From Psychromonas sp. (GTDB taxonomy: Bacteria; Pseudomonadota; Gammaproteobacteria; Enterobacterales; Psychromonadaceae), in the NCBI GenBank assembly GCA_013619145.1, contig JABXKR010000283.1:1-50911 (forward strand): DNA of 50,911 nt, written 5' to 3'. This document shows, piece after piece, positions 7,346 through 16,416 of this stretch. The notes beneath the pieces are model-generated. The model did not search any database, was not told where the DNA came from, and saw nothing but the letters and a program-made list of their open reading frames with translations. Each line of letters begins with the position of its first letter. Position 1 is the first letter of the stretch. A program made the translations under genes and the position numbers.

Positions 7346-7720
7346 TTAGCAGGCCACCCACTCTCTTGCCTCTTCAATACACTCAAACAATTCAAATTCC
7401 CATGTAGAGAGTAATGATTTTGATCTGTATATATACTGTTCAACCTGCTTTCTTATTATTTTGTCAGTAGCAATAAATGCACATTTAAATACTTCTTTGT
7501 GTATAGACTGGCCTGTACCTTTTACCGCTTCTATCTCTATTTCAATATTTGAGATACAAAATGCTTGTGCATCTGTTGCATCACAAATGTAATAGCGAAT
7601 TGAATCAAATCTAGCATCATGATAGATCTCATCACCAACATCGAGTATTTCTTGTGCCGTAACCTCACCGTCAACCTTCCAGAAAACACCCTGTTTTTCC
7701 CACGTGATTTGATATGACAT
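7346..7720 (-). CDS. Small SpoIIAA/STAS-like soluble protein, unknown role
   Basis: 124 residues, MSYQITWEKQGVFWKVDGEVT at the N-terminus, then alternating strands and helices ending EEAREWVAC. The layout (strand 'GVFWKVDGEVT', helix 'AQEILDVGDEIY', 'YYICDATDA', 'CAFIATD', final 'EEAREW' helix) fits a SpoIIAA-like fold. It is a common stand-alone small protein in marine bacteria, without a known partner here. It has no signal peptide. The fold is an inference from pattern. Confidence 0.65.
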   Translation of the reverse strand: MSYQITWEKQGVFWKVDGEVTAQEILDVGDEIYHDARFDSIRYYICDATDAQAFCISNIEIEIEAVKGTGQSIHKEVFKCAFIATDKIIRKQVEQYIYRSKSLLSTWEFELFECIEEAREWVAC

Positions 7721-7876
7721 TTTCCCTCCAATTGAGTATCAGAGTGCATATTTACTAATACGCACACAAGCTATCTATAAAGACACGTTATTAAAATGAA
7801 CATTGTAATCACAAAAGCTAACGGCCGAAGGTTTGCCTGCTTGTAGCTGCCGGGACAAAAACTTAAACAGTTAATA

Positions 7877-8500
7877 TTATCTTTCGACTCGCGCAAGAGT
7901 AACGCCCATGGTAATAAACAATGAGCCGAATACACGGTTGAGCATCACCATAACTTGCGGGCTGGAAAGATAAGGTTTAGCGATATTTGCCATGACTGCG
8001 TAACTTAACATGACCAGTGTATCTATACTAAGAACCGTTGCACCAAGAATGAAATACTGCAACGCCATCGCTTGCTCGGAATTGATAAACTGCGGAAGAA
8101 ATGCAGCCAGGAAAATAATCGATTTTGGATTCATCATATTGACCACAAACCCTTGCCTAATCAACTTACTCGTGGCAACGACCGCTGTTGAAGAGGAATT
8201 TTCCAAGTGAAGATTACTATTACTTAGAAACTTTGTTACGCCAAGATAGAGAAGATATGCAGCACCTAGATATTTGATAACGACAAATGCAAACGCCGAA
8301 GAAGCCAGCAAAGCACCAAGTCCCACAGAGACAATCAGCAAATGCACTAAAAGTGCCATTTGCAGACCAAGCAATCCTTTATTAGCCATTTTTAATCCGC
8401 CGTTAAGCGAATTACTTATCGAAGTAATTGTTCCAGCCCCGGGAGCAATACTGAAAATAACACAAGCAGCAACAAAGGCGAGCCACACATTAAAATCCAT
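7877..8500 (-). CDS. LysE/RhtB family amino-acid exporter
   Basis: 207 residues with about six hydrophobic segments. The N-terminal FSIAPGAGTITSISNSLNGG and the central NMMNPKSIIFLAAFLPQF are signatures of the RhtB (homoserine/threonine efflux) branch of the LysE superfamily. It exports a small amino acid or derivative across the inner membrane; the substrate cannot be read from sequence. It is a single gene with about 120 bp before it and 150 bp after it. Confidence 0.88.
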   Translation of the reverse strand: MDFNVWLAFVAACVIFSIAPGAGTITSISNSLNGGLKMANKGLLGLQMALLVHLLIVSVGLGALLASSAFAFVVIKYLGAAYLLYLGVTKFLSNSNLHLENSSSTAVVATSKLIRQGFVVNMMNPKSIIFLAAFLPQFINSEQAMALQYFILGATVLSIDTLVMLSYAVMANIAKPYLSSPQVMVMLNRVFGSLFITMGVTLARVER

Positions 8501-8567
8501 ACATAATCCTATTTAATATCGTTATTTTCATATAATAACAAAAACAAGCAGACGTCCCAGTTAAGTA

Positions 8568-8594
8568 GCTCAATTTAGTCGGCTAAAATTGAGC
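8568..8594 (-). terminator. Hairpin after the coiled-coil membrane protein gene
   Basis: GCTCAATTT/AAATTGAGC stem (9 bp, extended by TAG/CTA around a TCGG loop), 27 bp after the stop of the minus-strand gene. It lacks a good T-run. Confidence 0.35.
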
Positions 8595-8620
8595 GCACTT
8601 TAACGGCCAAAGGCTATTCG

Positions 8621-9244
8621 TTACCTTGCTAAGGTATTTTTAAATTCTATTTTTAGATCGTTAATCTCCCGAGTATAACGGGAGTTTTCATTATACTCTT
8701 CAAGATCTTCAATTAACTTATCCACTAATTTTCTCAAATCGAGATCAAGCCCCAAAGTTTCATGATCTAAAGACTGCAAACAAGTATTGATAAAACCAAA
8801 CATAGTTTTTAAGTTTGCTTCATTAGCACATTTCATATTTTTTATGGAAGCTCTTGCAAAACTTCTAAGCGCACCAAGATAATTATCATTTTCAAGTTGG
8901 TTGACACCTTGAACATGGAAAACACCAGCTGCAATTTCATCAATATTTTTCTGAACTTTTTCTTCAAGCAATGTGATTTCAGCTTGCAAATGAAGCTCTT
9001 TTTCCTGGTATTTAAACTCTACTTCACTTAACTTTTTATTAAAGTGCTCACCTAACTCTTTCTTTAAAGAGGTTTCAATTGCATTATGCTCAATTTTCAA
9101 GAACCAGCGCTGATAAAATCCAATTAAAATCGCTAATACAAGCGCAGAGAATGCAAGAATTGCTACCGTCAGGATAATTAGCTGATTGAATGACTGAGTA
9201 TAAAACTTATTAACATGATCTAAAATTACGAGTGTTTCTTCCAC
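8621..9244 (-). CDS. Membrane-anchored coiled-coil protein, unknown function
   Basis: 207 residues from a GTG start with AAGGA six bases before it. A transmembrane helix spans about residues 20-44 (LIILTVAILAFSALVLAILIGFY). A charged Glu/Lys-rich coiled coil follows to about residue 115, then a helical C-terminal domain (GVNQLENDNYLGALRSFARA) with a TPR-like look. No catalytic motif and no recognised family. It may act as a scaffold or be part of a defence or surface system, but nothing nearby supports a specific role. Confidence 0.6.
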   Translation of the reverse strand: MEETLVILDHVNKFYTQSFNQLIILTVAILAFSALVLAILIGFYQRWFLKIEHNAIETSLKKELGEHFNKKLSEVEFKYQEKELHLQAEITLLEEKVQKNIDEIAAGVFHVQGVNQLENDNYLGALRSFARASIKNMKCANEANLKTMFGFINTCLQSLDHETLGLDLDLRKLVDKLIEDLEEYNENSRYTREINDLKIEFKNTLAR

Positions 9245-9939
9245 ATTAATTCCTTATATCAATTCCGTTAATTAGGTGATCTATTTAGGCGTAGGAAAAA
9301 CGCATGAAAGCAAGGCATTGATTGCAGTAACTAGTTATTCTAATTACACAAAATCGTATGGAACGATTTTGAACAGCTTTAGCTGGCCACGAAGTGGTGA
9401 ATAACAGGATGTTATGAATCAAATCAATAACAAAGACTAAAACATAGTTTTATCTCTCGCTAGCATTCATTTTAACAAGCATAACTGAATTAAAAATTAT
9501 CGGATTTGCTATTAATTGCCATAACAGATAATTAGACTGCAGCTTACTCACTAGTAAGCATAGCCTATCCAACAAAGATGCTTTTATAACAAAATTAATA
9601 TTCTTAAACAGCAAGTTGAATCATATTGCGGGCAACTAATTGATAATGATGCCAGCAGTTCCACAGGCTAGACAATGAGGCTTAGCAAATTTATTGCCCA
9701 GCAGTTTGTTATGGCGTTTATTGTTTCTATACTCAGTACAAGCAACTACGATATTGCAGTTTTGTAGCCAAAAACGGCTTATTTCAAAGATAAGGCTGAC
9801 TTTTTGCCCTGCTGATAAAGCATCCGCTAGAAGCAAATTCCTCCTTTTTATCGTTGTTTATTATTATTTTTATTTTTTGATATTTGTAAAAGCGGCAAAA
9901 TAATCCAACCAAGCAGCACAATAACAAGGAGATGCAAAG
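9245..9939. other. 695-bp gene-poor gap with small hairpins and a possible gene relic
   Basis: No confident gene. A perfect hairpin AAAATCGT-N5-ACGATTTT lies at about 9353-9374. A 66-codon frame on the minus strand (9836-9636, TTG start) begins LLADALSAGQKVS and later has CNIVVAC; this faintly recalls the C-terminal half of cold-shock domains but lacks the RNA-binding half, so at best it is a relic. The AT-rich 9845-9890 part is the likely promoter region for the gene at 9940. Confidence 0.4.
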
Positions 9940-10728
9940 ATGTTGAAAATAGGACAAAACAAAGTGTTTACACGCTTTTATATCAAGACAAAATGGGCTG
10001 TGACCATTACCTTCTGCCTGACTCTCAACTGGATTGGCTGTGCGCTGGCAGATAGCCAAAGCATTTCGCCCACTAGCACAAAAAATCTAAGCAAAACATC
10101 GATTCTGAAGCAGCCCGTTGCAGGTAATATACAAGGCAGCAGCAAACTGCAAAAAGAAGAAGATCCAGCGAGTGCTCCACAAGGCGACAGCGGGGTCTAT
10201 GTAATGGACAATATAGATTTTCATCCGATTGGTGGTGGTGAGATCCCCGGCCTTGGTTGGAATAATAAGGTGCAGGTCAGCGGTTATTATCAATATTCAA
10301 ATAACTCTTATGTGATCGTAACAGGCACTGTGCATGGAGATGGCCTTATTTCAGGTCCAGGCCAAGACGGCTGGACCTTTGTCGTTAAGCTCAATACAAC
10401 TGATATCATAGGGCCGCGTCCTAGCGGCTGCCAATTTGCGGATTACAGACGCGCGCAGACCATAAAGTCAGGCACCGCCTGGAAATACCAGCAGATGATT
10501 GTCTTTAAGGATACCGCCAGCAAACCGGAATGTTTTCAATACTTTAAAACTCTGGCCAACAAGCCCTTCCCGGTTAAGTTGATTGATATTGTCGGCCCAT
10601 ACTGGACTGGTGATAAGCAATATCAGGAGCCCAAAAACCGCTACTATCAAACAGGCCCGATGCTGCCTGTAAATTCAAATCTATCTTCCGGCCACACGGC
10701 ACAGCCATGGACGGATCCAATAAATTAG
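9940..10728 (+). CDS. Exported protein of unknown function
   Basis: 262 residues after an AAGGAG ribosome site. The N-terminus is long for a signal peptide: basic residues to about 23, a hydrophobic run VTITFCLTLNWIGCALA, then DSQS after a likely cleavage at ALA|DS. The mature part starts with a Ser/Thr/Lys-rich, probably disordered 50 residues, then a Gly/Tyr-rich beta-type domain (VSGYYQYSNNSYVIVTGTV) with two Cys that may pair. The C-terminus is Asn/Pro-rich. No family recognised. It is an isolated gene in an accessory region. Confidence 0.62.
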   Translation: MLKIGQNKVFTRFYIKTKWAVTITFCLTLNWIGCALADSQSISPTSTKNLSKTSILKQPVAGNIQGSSKLQKEEDPASAPQGDSGVYVMDNIDFHPIGGGEIPGLGWNNKVQVSGYYQYSNNSYVIVTGTVHGDGLISGPGQDGWTFVVKLNTTDIIGPRPSGCQFADYRRAQTIKSGTAWKYQQMIVFKDTASKPECFQYFKTLANKPFPVKLIDIVGPYWTGDKQYQEPKNRYYQTGPMLPVNSNLSSGHTAQPWTDPIN

Positions 10729-10759
10729 ATTCGAAAGGATTCTCTTTACAGGAGATTAA

Positions 10760-10806
10760 AAGATAGGAATTACTCATCTGCTGAAGATGTTTATATTTCC
10801 TGTCTT
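10760..10806 (+). terminator. Two-tier hairpin after the exported protein gene
   Basis: Outer arms AAGATAGGAA and TTCCTGTCTT (10760-10769, 10797-10806) and inner CATCT/AGATG. It lies 32 bp after the stop. There is no T-run, so it may protect the 3' end rather than terminate. Confidence 0.35.
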
Positions 10807-10921
10807 ATATAACTAAAACAAGATCCCCATAACCTTTACACCCGCCAAGATCACATTTTAGATGTTTGTTTTTCACACAAACTTGACACTAACCATTATG
10901 ACTTGCAACCGTCCTGATGAA

Positions 10922-11476
10922 CTAGTCTGAAATAACCGGCTGAAGCTCAGCTAAGAAATCAGCTACATTTTCAGCTAAAATAGCTTCCTGGCCTTTTCCT
11001 AATGTTTCTAACTGCACCTGCCCTGTTTCATTTAATATAGAGATAATTTGCATCTCATCACTGCAGCTGGCAATAAACATCGAAGCAGGTTTATTTAAGC
11101 GTTTCTGCATCATAAAGTGGGCAATCATATTCTCTTGTAACAGTTTAAAGTCATCTTCATTCCAGACCTGGATCAACTCGATTGGATGCTCTTCAAATAG
11201 ACAAGGTACACAATCGCCATAAGCACTACAGAAAAAATCGCTAATGCTCGGATGCAGTTGTATCTCTAATGCCTGTTCGATATTGCTCAGATCAATTTGT
11301 TGTTCGCGCTTAACGAATGACCATTCAATTTTATCATCCTTCACATCGCCAACTTGACAAGGTGAGATCCACTCCGGATCAAAGATCTGCAACGGTAATG
11401 ATTGTTTCTGCTGCTGCCAAAGTGTTTGCTGACGCTCAAAAAGTGCAAATAATTGTGTTTGTGTTGTATTATTCAT
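10922..11476 (-). CDS. syd: SecY-interacting protein Syd
   Basis: 184 residues, the usual length for Syd. The conserved pattern is clear: SPCQVG near residue 40, IEQALEIQLHPSISDFF, then IELIQVWNEDDFKLLQENMIAH and KPASMFIASCSDEMQIISI. Syd is a peripheral cytoplasmic protein that binds SecY and is thought to check the integrity of the SecYEG channel. It is divergent from queF, as in E. coli, with a 125-bp shared control region that holds a large palindrome. Confidence 0.93.
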   Translation of the reverse strand: MNNTTQTQLFALFERQQTLWQQQKQSLPLQIFDPEWISPCQVGDVKDDKIEWSFVKREQQIDLSNIEQALEIQLHPSISDFFCSAYGDCVPCLFEEHPIELIQVWNEDDFKLLQENMIAHFMMQKRLNKPASMFIASCSDEMQIISILNETGQVQLETLGKGQEAILAENVADFLAELQPVISD

Positions 11477-11518
11477 TGCTCGAATATTTCTATATTTTGG
11501 TTACAATAGATGCATTAT

Positions 11519-11563
11519 ATACTCAAACTACCTGAATCTGCATATATCAGGTAGTTTGGGTAT
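11519..11563. repeat. 17-bp-arm palindrome between syd and queF
   Basis: Arms 11519-11535 and 11547-11563 (ATACTCAAACTACCTGA with TCAGGTAGTTTGGGTAT) pair over 17 bp with a single wobble; the loop is 11 bases. The core CCAAACTACCTGAA...TGCA resembles the end of the dispersed element at 3205, so this looks like a minimal copy (two arms, no body). It lies 38 bp before queF and 43 bp before syd, in the shared control region. Confidence 0.7.
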
Positions 11564-11601
11564 AAACTTGTCTTTCTTAAAAAATATAAAAGCTAATAAA
11601 T

Positions 11602-12459
11602 ATGACCAATAAACCACTCTACGAACAAAATTCAGCGCTGCAAAACCTCTCTCTTGGAAAAGCGACAGAATACAAAAGCATCTACGAAGCCAGCTTATTA
11701 CAAGGTGTGCCGCGCAGTTTAAATCGCAATGAATTAAAACTAACAGCAGATAACCTGCCATTTGTAGGCTTTGATTTATGGAATATTTATGAACTATCCT
11801 GGTTAAACAGTAAAGGAAAACCGGTTGTTGCAACTGGGGTAGTTAAAGTGCCATTTGACAGCGATAATTTAATTGAGTCAAAATCATTTAAGTTATATTT
11901 AAATAGCTTTAACCAAACTAAGTTTGCCTCGATAGATGAGGTGCAAAAAATATTAGCAGCAGACCTTTCTAAATGCGCCAATAAAGCGGTGAGTGTTGAA
12001 CTTAATGGCGACTTGGATCAGTTTGCGGATAAGCTCGGCACATTCAATGGTACATGTTTAGATGAGTTAGATATCGAAATAGATAACTATCAGCTCACTC
12101 CCAACTACCTGCAGGATATCAGCTCGGCAGAGACAGTAACGGAAACCTTGTATTCACATCTGTTAAAATCTAACTGTTTAATTACCAGCCAGCCAGACTG
12201 GGGAAGTGTTGAAATTAGCTACACAGGTAAAAAGCTAGACAGAGAAAAATTACTGCGTTATTTAATCTCTTTCCGTCAACATAATGAGTTTCATGAACAG
12301 TGTGTTGAGAGGATCTATTGCGACATCATGAAATTTGCACAAATAGATTCGCTTTCTGTTTACGCACGTTATACTCGCCGAGGCGGTTTAGATATTAACC
12401 CGTTACGCGCAACAGAAAACCGCGCTGTTATTAATAATATCCGTTTGCTACGACAATAA
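11602..12459 (+). CDS. queF: NADPH-dependent 7-cyano-7-deazaguanine reductase QueF
   Basis: 285 residues, the long (bimodular) QueF type. It reduces preQ0 to preQ1 in queuosine synthesis. Seen: [15 protein letters not shown], the [15 protein letters not shown] motif that binds substrate and NADPH, and [14 protein letters not shown] with the catalytic Cys and Asp. [12 protein letters not shown] and [14 protein letters not shown] complete the family pattern. No strong ribosome site precedes the ATG. The next gene starts 12 bp after the stop, so they are likely co-transcribed. Confidence 0.96.
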   Translation: MTNKPLYEQNSALQNLSLGKATEYKSIYEASLLQGVPRSLNRNELKLTADNLPFVGFDLWNIYELSWLNSKGKPVVATGVVKVPFDSDNLIESKSFKLYLNSFNQTKFASIDEVQKILAADLSKCANKAVSVELNGDLDQFADKLGTFNGTCLDELDIEIDNYQLTPNYLQDISSAETVTETLYSHLLKSNCLITSQPDWGSVEISYTGKKLDREKLLRYLISFRQHNEFHEQCVERIYCDIMKFAQIDSLSVYARYTRRGGLDINPLRATENRAVINNIRLLRQ

Positions 12460-12471
12460 AAAACAGGTTTT

Positions 12472-14679
12472 ATGAAATATATTGGCTTATACATTCGTCC
12501 TATCTTTGCACTTATTTTATTGCAGGTTAGTTTATCAACGCTAGCGATAGAATTAATTGATGCAAAGGTTCCCGCACCGCTTAGAAAGGCTTATGACGCA
12601 CGTTATACCGATCCGCTTAACTGTGTGGAAACGACCAGCCAATATATTACTCAACACAAGTCATTTAAAATTAACTCCAAGGGTATTATTGAAGAAAAGC
12701 CAACAGGGACCATATATGCTTTTCCAACGCAATTACTGGCTTTTTGTTATGCACAAATAGAAGATTACGCAAGCGCGCTAAATTTATTACAGCCATTATT
12801 AAAAAACCCGAGCTTGTCCAGTGATGAAATAAGAACATTAAACTTGATTGCATCAGAGATCCCTGAAGAGGAACGTCCGCAATTAAGCAATCTATTATTA
12901 CTGAAAATACTCACAGATACTGCGTCTAGAATTGAAAAAACGCCGTTGACTGATTCGCCCAACTTACCGGTTGCGCTACTATTCACAATCAGCAAATTAT
13001 CTTTACAAGCAAACCATTATAGCAATGCACTGAATGCATTAGAAAAAGCAAAAAAACGCATTAAGGGCAGTCAGAAAACGAAATTAGATGCTTGGTTGGC
13101 TTATTATTACGGGCTTTATTATGATCAAATCAACCAGCAACAATTAGCTACCTCCTCTTTCCTGATAGCCAATAGATTAGCCGATAAGCACGCTTTTATT
13201 AAACTAAGCGGCCAAGTAAAAAACAGCATCGCAAAGATATATCAAAAGAAATATCGTTTCCCAATCGCACTCGACTTTGCCAAGCAACGCGTAGAGCTTT
13301 ATCTATCCACTGAAAATAAGATCAAACAAGCCGAGAGCTTAATTCAATTTGCTATTTTAAAACGCCAAAATAACGAAAATAATAATGCGCTTATTTACCT
13401 GTTTAATGCCTTAGAGTTAATTGAAAACAATAAACACAGTGATCTGCTCGCCCACGTTTACCTTGAGATAGGTCGTACTTATCTTGCCAATAAAAACAGA
13501 GAAAATGACAACAAAGTGTTAGAACTAGCACAAAAATATTTGCAAAATGCACGTTTTCACTTCACCCGCTTAAATAAACCACGCTATCAGATAGAAAGCT
13601 TACTGCTACTAGCGCAATTAAATATTATTAATAAAGATTCTGCACTGGCAATTTTACAGCTGGAAAAAGTGTTACAGCTTTCAACCAACAAATATCTTTC
13701 CTTACGTGTACAAGCTTTTGAAATGTTAGCCTTAAGTTATGAGATAACAGGCAACCTGCAACAAGCAATTTTACATTTCAAAAACTTCCATGCATTACAA
13801 AACCGCATTAAAGAACACCTATTTGAGTTACAACAGTTACAAATTAGCGAGCAACTGCAGCTATTTGAAAAAACACAACAACAAAAGCAGTTAGAAACTA
13901 AAAATATACAATTACAAAAAACAACCGATCGTTTTAAAACACTTACCTACAGCTCAATGAGTTTATTTACACTGGTTGCACTGCTGTTTTTTTACACATT
14001 AACCCGCAATAAAAAACTCAGTGATGCGGATAAACGCGCTCAACAAAAACTTGCATTTCACGCCCGTACTAAATTGCCTTTACAACACGCCGACAATAAC
14101 CAGTTTAGTTATATTTATCGTGACGAGCCGCTTTATTATGCACTGGTTAACATCCCCTTTCTATCTCAACTAAATGAATTAACAGGTATTTACGGTGCAC
14201 AGAAAATAGAAGAAAAACTTGGAGAAGCGCTAAAAATATATTTTACTAAGAGTGTTGATATTTTTCAGATTCGCGACAACCAAATCTTATTCATCTGCAA
14301 ACAAAAAGAGCATCAAGATGCGGGCGATTTCGCACAAAAAATACAACGATTTTTCACCTCTTTTGCCGAGCAATATCAGCTATCAAGCACTGTTTCCTGT
14401 GGTGTCGTTGCTTTCCCGTTTTTAAATAATGCCAGCCGCGCAATTAATGCAAACCGTACGTTAAATTTAAGTAGTTTGGCACTATTTGCAGCCAGTCAAA
14501 TTAGAAATGCGAAGCTGCAAAGCAGCTGGGTTGAGTTGTACGCGATTGATAATTTACAACCCGCCTTTTTTGATGGCGATTTGTGGATTTTGGGGCAAGC
14601 AGCGATAGATAAAGGCATTGTCAAAATAAATAGTAGTCACACGGATCATATTTTAAATTGGCCAAAACCCGATAAATAA
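12472..14679 (+). CDS. TPR membrane protein with a degenerate GGDEF domain
   Basis: 735 residues. A signal peptide (to about residue 25) leads to a periplasmic TPR region (about 90-440), a Gln/Glu-rich coiled coil (about 440-485), a transmembrane helix at about 492-512, and a cytoplasmic domain of 200 residues. That domain aligns in shape with a GGDEF domain: the LTGIYGAQKIEEKLGEAL helix and SSTVSCGVVAF strand match. At the active-site turn, however, it reads FQIRDNQILFI where GGDEF would be, so cyclase activity is unlikely. It may act as a receptor or scaffold. It sits between queF and an intact diguanylate cyclase, which could be its partner. Confidence 0.82.
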   Translation: MKYIGLYIRPIFALILLQVSLSTLAIELIDAKVPAPLRKAYDARYTDPLNCVETTSQYITQHKSFKINSKGIIEEKPTGTIYAFPTQLLAFCYAQIEDYASALNLLQPLLKNPSLSSDEIRTLNLIASEIPEEERPQLSNLLLLKILTDTASRIEKTPLTDSPNLPVALLFTISKLSLQANHYSNALNALEKAKKRIKGSQKTKLDAWLAYYYGLYYDQINQQQLATSSFLIANRLADKHAFIKLSGQVKNSIAKIYQKKYRFPIALDFAKQRVELYLSTENKIKQAESLIQFAILKRQNNENNNALIYLFNALELIENNKHSDLLAHVYLEIGRTYLANKNRENDNKVLELAQKYLQNARFHFTRLNKPRYQIESLLLLAQLNIINKDSALAILQLEKVLQLSTNKYLSLRVQAFEMLALSYEITGNLQQAILHFKNFHALQNRIKEHLFELQQLQISEQLQLFEKTQQQKQLETKNIQLQKTTDRFKTLTYSSMSLFTLVALLFFYTLTRNKKLSDADKRAQQKLAFHARTKLPLQHADNNQFSYIYRDEPLYYALVNIPFLSQLNELTGIYGAQKIEEKLGEALKIYFTKSVDIFQIRDNQILFICKQKEHQDAGDFAQKIQRFFTSFAEQYQLSSTVSCGVVAFPFLNNASRAINANRTLNLSSLALFAASQIRNAKLQSSWVELYAIDNLQPAFFDGDLWILGQAAIDKGIVKINSSHTDHILNWPKPDK

Positions 14680-14772
14680 CCCATTTTTTGTGCTTTTTTC
14701 TAAGCTACACTTGCACAACCAGGTAAAGTTAATGATAATCGGAAGCCTGAAATATTTATTGGAATTACTCAT

Positions 14773-16230
14773 ATGACCACCAAAATAGCTGTTTTCAAGC
14801 TACTCCAACAGTTATTTAAAAGAACTGCTCGACAAAATATAACATTTGATCAATACCAAAAAAGCTTATTAAAAAAGCTGCAAAACAGCCATTCTGAGCA
14901 AACAACGCTCAAGCTCCTTGAAGAATGCACTGAACAACTCAATGAGTTAGAAATTCCATTAGAAAGTACCTTGTCTGAAGGCCGGTTAATCGTATCGCAA
15001 TCGCAACTGCAATTACAAAGGCTGCCTGAGCTCTCTGAGCCTGTTAATAATAAAATTGAGCAAGCAAAGTCTATCGCGCAACCTTACTCAATTATTGAAC
15101 ACCACAATGAACTCACCGGCATTATCAAAATATACCAGCGTGTTGTCATTGATCTAACTAATAGTAAAACAACGCCTATCGATGAAGACACTTCACTATT
15201 TGATGGCTTATGTGAAGAGTTACAGCAGCTGATTCTTAATCTTGATATTGGCGAAGCATATATCAAACAACTCGAGACCATCCGCCAGAAAATAGTTTGC
15301 ACCAATAATCCGCTTAAGCTGCCTCAGTATTGCATGAGTATTATCGCAATTATTATTGACAGTACACGTGAAGAACGTCGCTCATCGCGCCACTTTTTAT
15401 ATACACTAAATGATAGCCTGACACAGTTTTATCTTAATTTTGCAAACAATCTCAAACGTGCAGAAAGCGCTTTTGAAGAGCAAGATCTATGTGTTAAAAC
15501 GATTCAAAAGAAATCTTCCCGGCTCAAAAAAGAAGCTGAAAAAGCAATCAATGTAGAATCGTTACGAAAGAATATTTTTTCTTACGTTGAAAGCGTTGAG
15601 CAACTAATTAAAGCAAAAGAGGGTGAGAAAGAGCGTCAAGTTCGCCAGCAATTCCAAAATATGGTCAGAGAGATAAAAGAGCTGCAGAACGAAACCAAAA
15701 ACTACCAAAACACACTTAAGCAGCAAAACAAGCAACTGCATACTGATTTTCTAACCAAGATTCCAAACCGTGCGGCTTGGAGTGAACGCTTACAAATTGA
15801 ATTTACCCGTTATCAGCGTTATCAGCATCCACTTAATTTGGCGGTTATTGATATCGATAAATTCAAAAAAATAAATGATACTTTTGGTCACCTAGCGGGT
15901 GATAAAGTATTAAATGTGATAGCGCAAACACTGCAAAGATCATTACGTAATGCTGATTTTATTGCGCGCTATGGTGGTGAAGAATTTACTCTGTTACTAC
16001 CGGATATAAATCAACAACAGATGCAGGTAGTGTTACAAAAACTTTGTCACACTATAAAAATGATCCCTTTTAAATTTAAAAAAGAGAACATCAGTATCAC
16101 CATTTCAATAGGCAGTACCTGCTTTTGTAAAGATGATGATATTGACAGCGTTTTTGAACGTGCAGATCAGGCACTTTACCATGCGAAAAACAATGGCCGT
16201 GATCAAGTTGTTTATTTTGAAAAAGAGTAA
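14773..16230 (+). CDS. Diguanylate cyclase (GGDEF) with an N-terminal helical domain
   Basis: 485 residues, no signal peptide or membrane segment. Residues 1-300 are helical with a coiled coil at about 285-320. The GGDEF domain follows: DFLTKIPNRAAW, DIDKFKKINDTFGHLAGD, an inhibitory RNAD (RxxD) site five residues before the active motif ARYGGEEF (about residue 401), and ADQALYHAKNNGRDQV. All these point to an active, product-inhibited enzyme making c-di-GMP from GTP. The regulatory input of the N-terminal part is unknown. It lies 93 bp after the TPR protein and may share its transcript. Confidence 0.92.
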   Translation: MTTKIAVFKLLQQLFKRTARQNITFDQYQKSLLKKLQNSHSEQTTLKLLEECTEQLNELEIPLESTLSEGRLIVSQSQLQLQRLPELSEPVNNKIEQAKSIAQPYSIIEHHNELTGIIKIYQRVVIDLTNSKTTPIDEDTSLFDGLCEELQQLILNLDIGEAYIKQLETIRQKIVCTNNPLKLPQYCMSIIAIIIDSTREERRSSRHFLYTLNDSLTQFYLNFANNLKRAESAFEEQDLCVKTIQKKSSRLKKEAEKAINVESLRKNIFSYVESVEQLIKAKEGEKERQVRQQFQNMVREIKELQNETKNYQNTLKQQNKQLHTDFLTKIPNRAAWSERLQIEFTRYQRYQHPLNLAVIDIDKFKKINDTFGHLAGDKVLNVIAQTLQRSLRNADFIARYGGEEFTLLLPDINQQQMQVVLQKLCHTIKMIPFKFKKENISITISIGSTCFCKDDDIDSVFERADQALYHAKNNGRDQVVYFEKE

Positions 16231-16251
16231 CTCATTGCTTTAAAAAGAAAT

Positions 16252-16272
16252 AGATGGAAACTATCTGTTTTT
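16252..16272 (+). terminator. Weak terminator after the diguanylate cyclase gene
   Basis: A 6-bp stem AGATGG/CTATCT (one G-T pair) with an AAA loop, followed by GTTTTT, 22 bp after the stop. Confidence 0.45.
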
Positions 16273-16416
16273 ATCTTATGCTTATAGCGACGCAACTTAG
16301 AAGTGCAGAGTTCATGTCCCGCCTTTTAGTTCAGAATATCTCGTTGCTTCCAACTTACTAAATTCTACATTTATAATTATTTGCAATTAATGCTTAATTA
16401 GATTCAAGGAGACGTT

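Noticed and set aside
9636-9836. 66-codon frame as a real gene
   Set aside because: TTG start, only a faint partial resemblance to cold-shock domains, and no N-terminal half; mentioned only as a possible relic.
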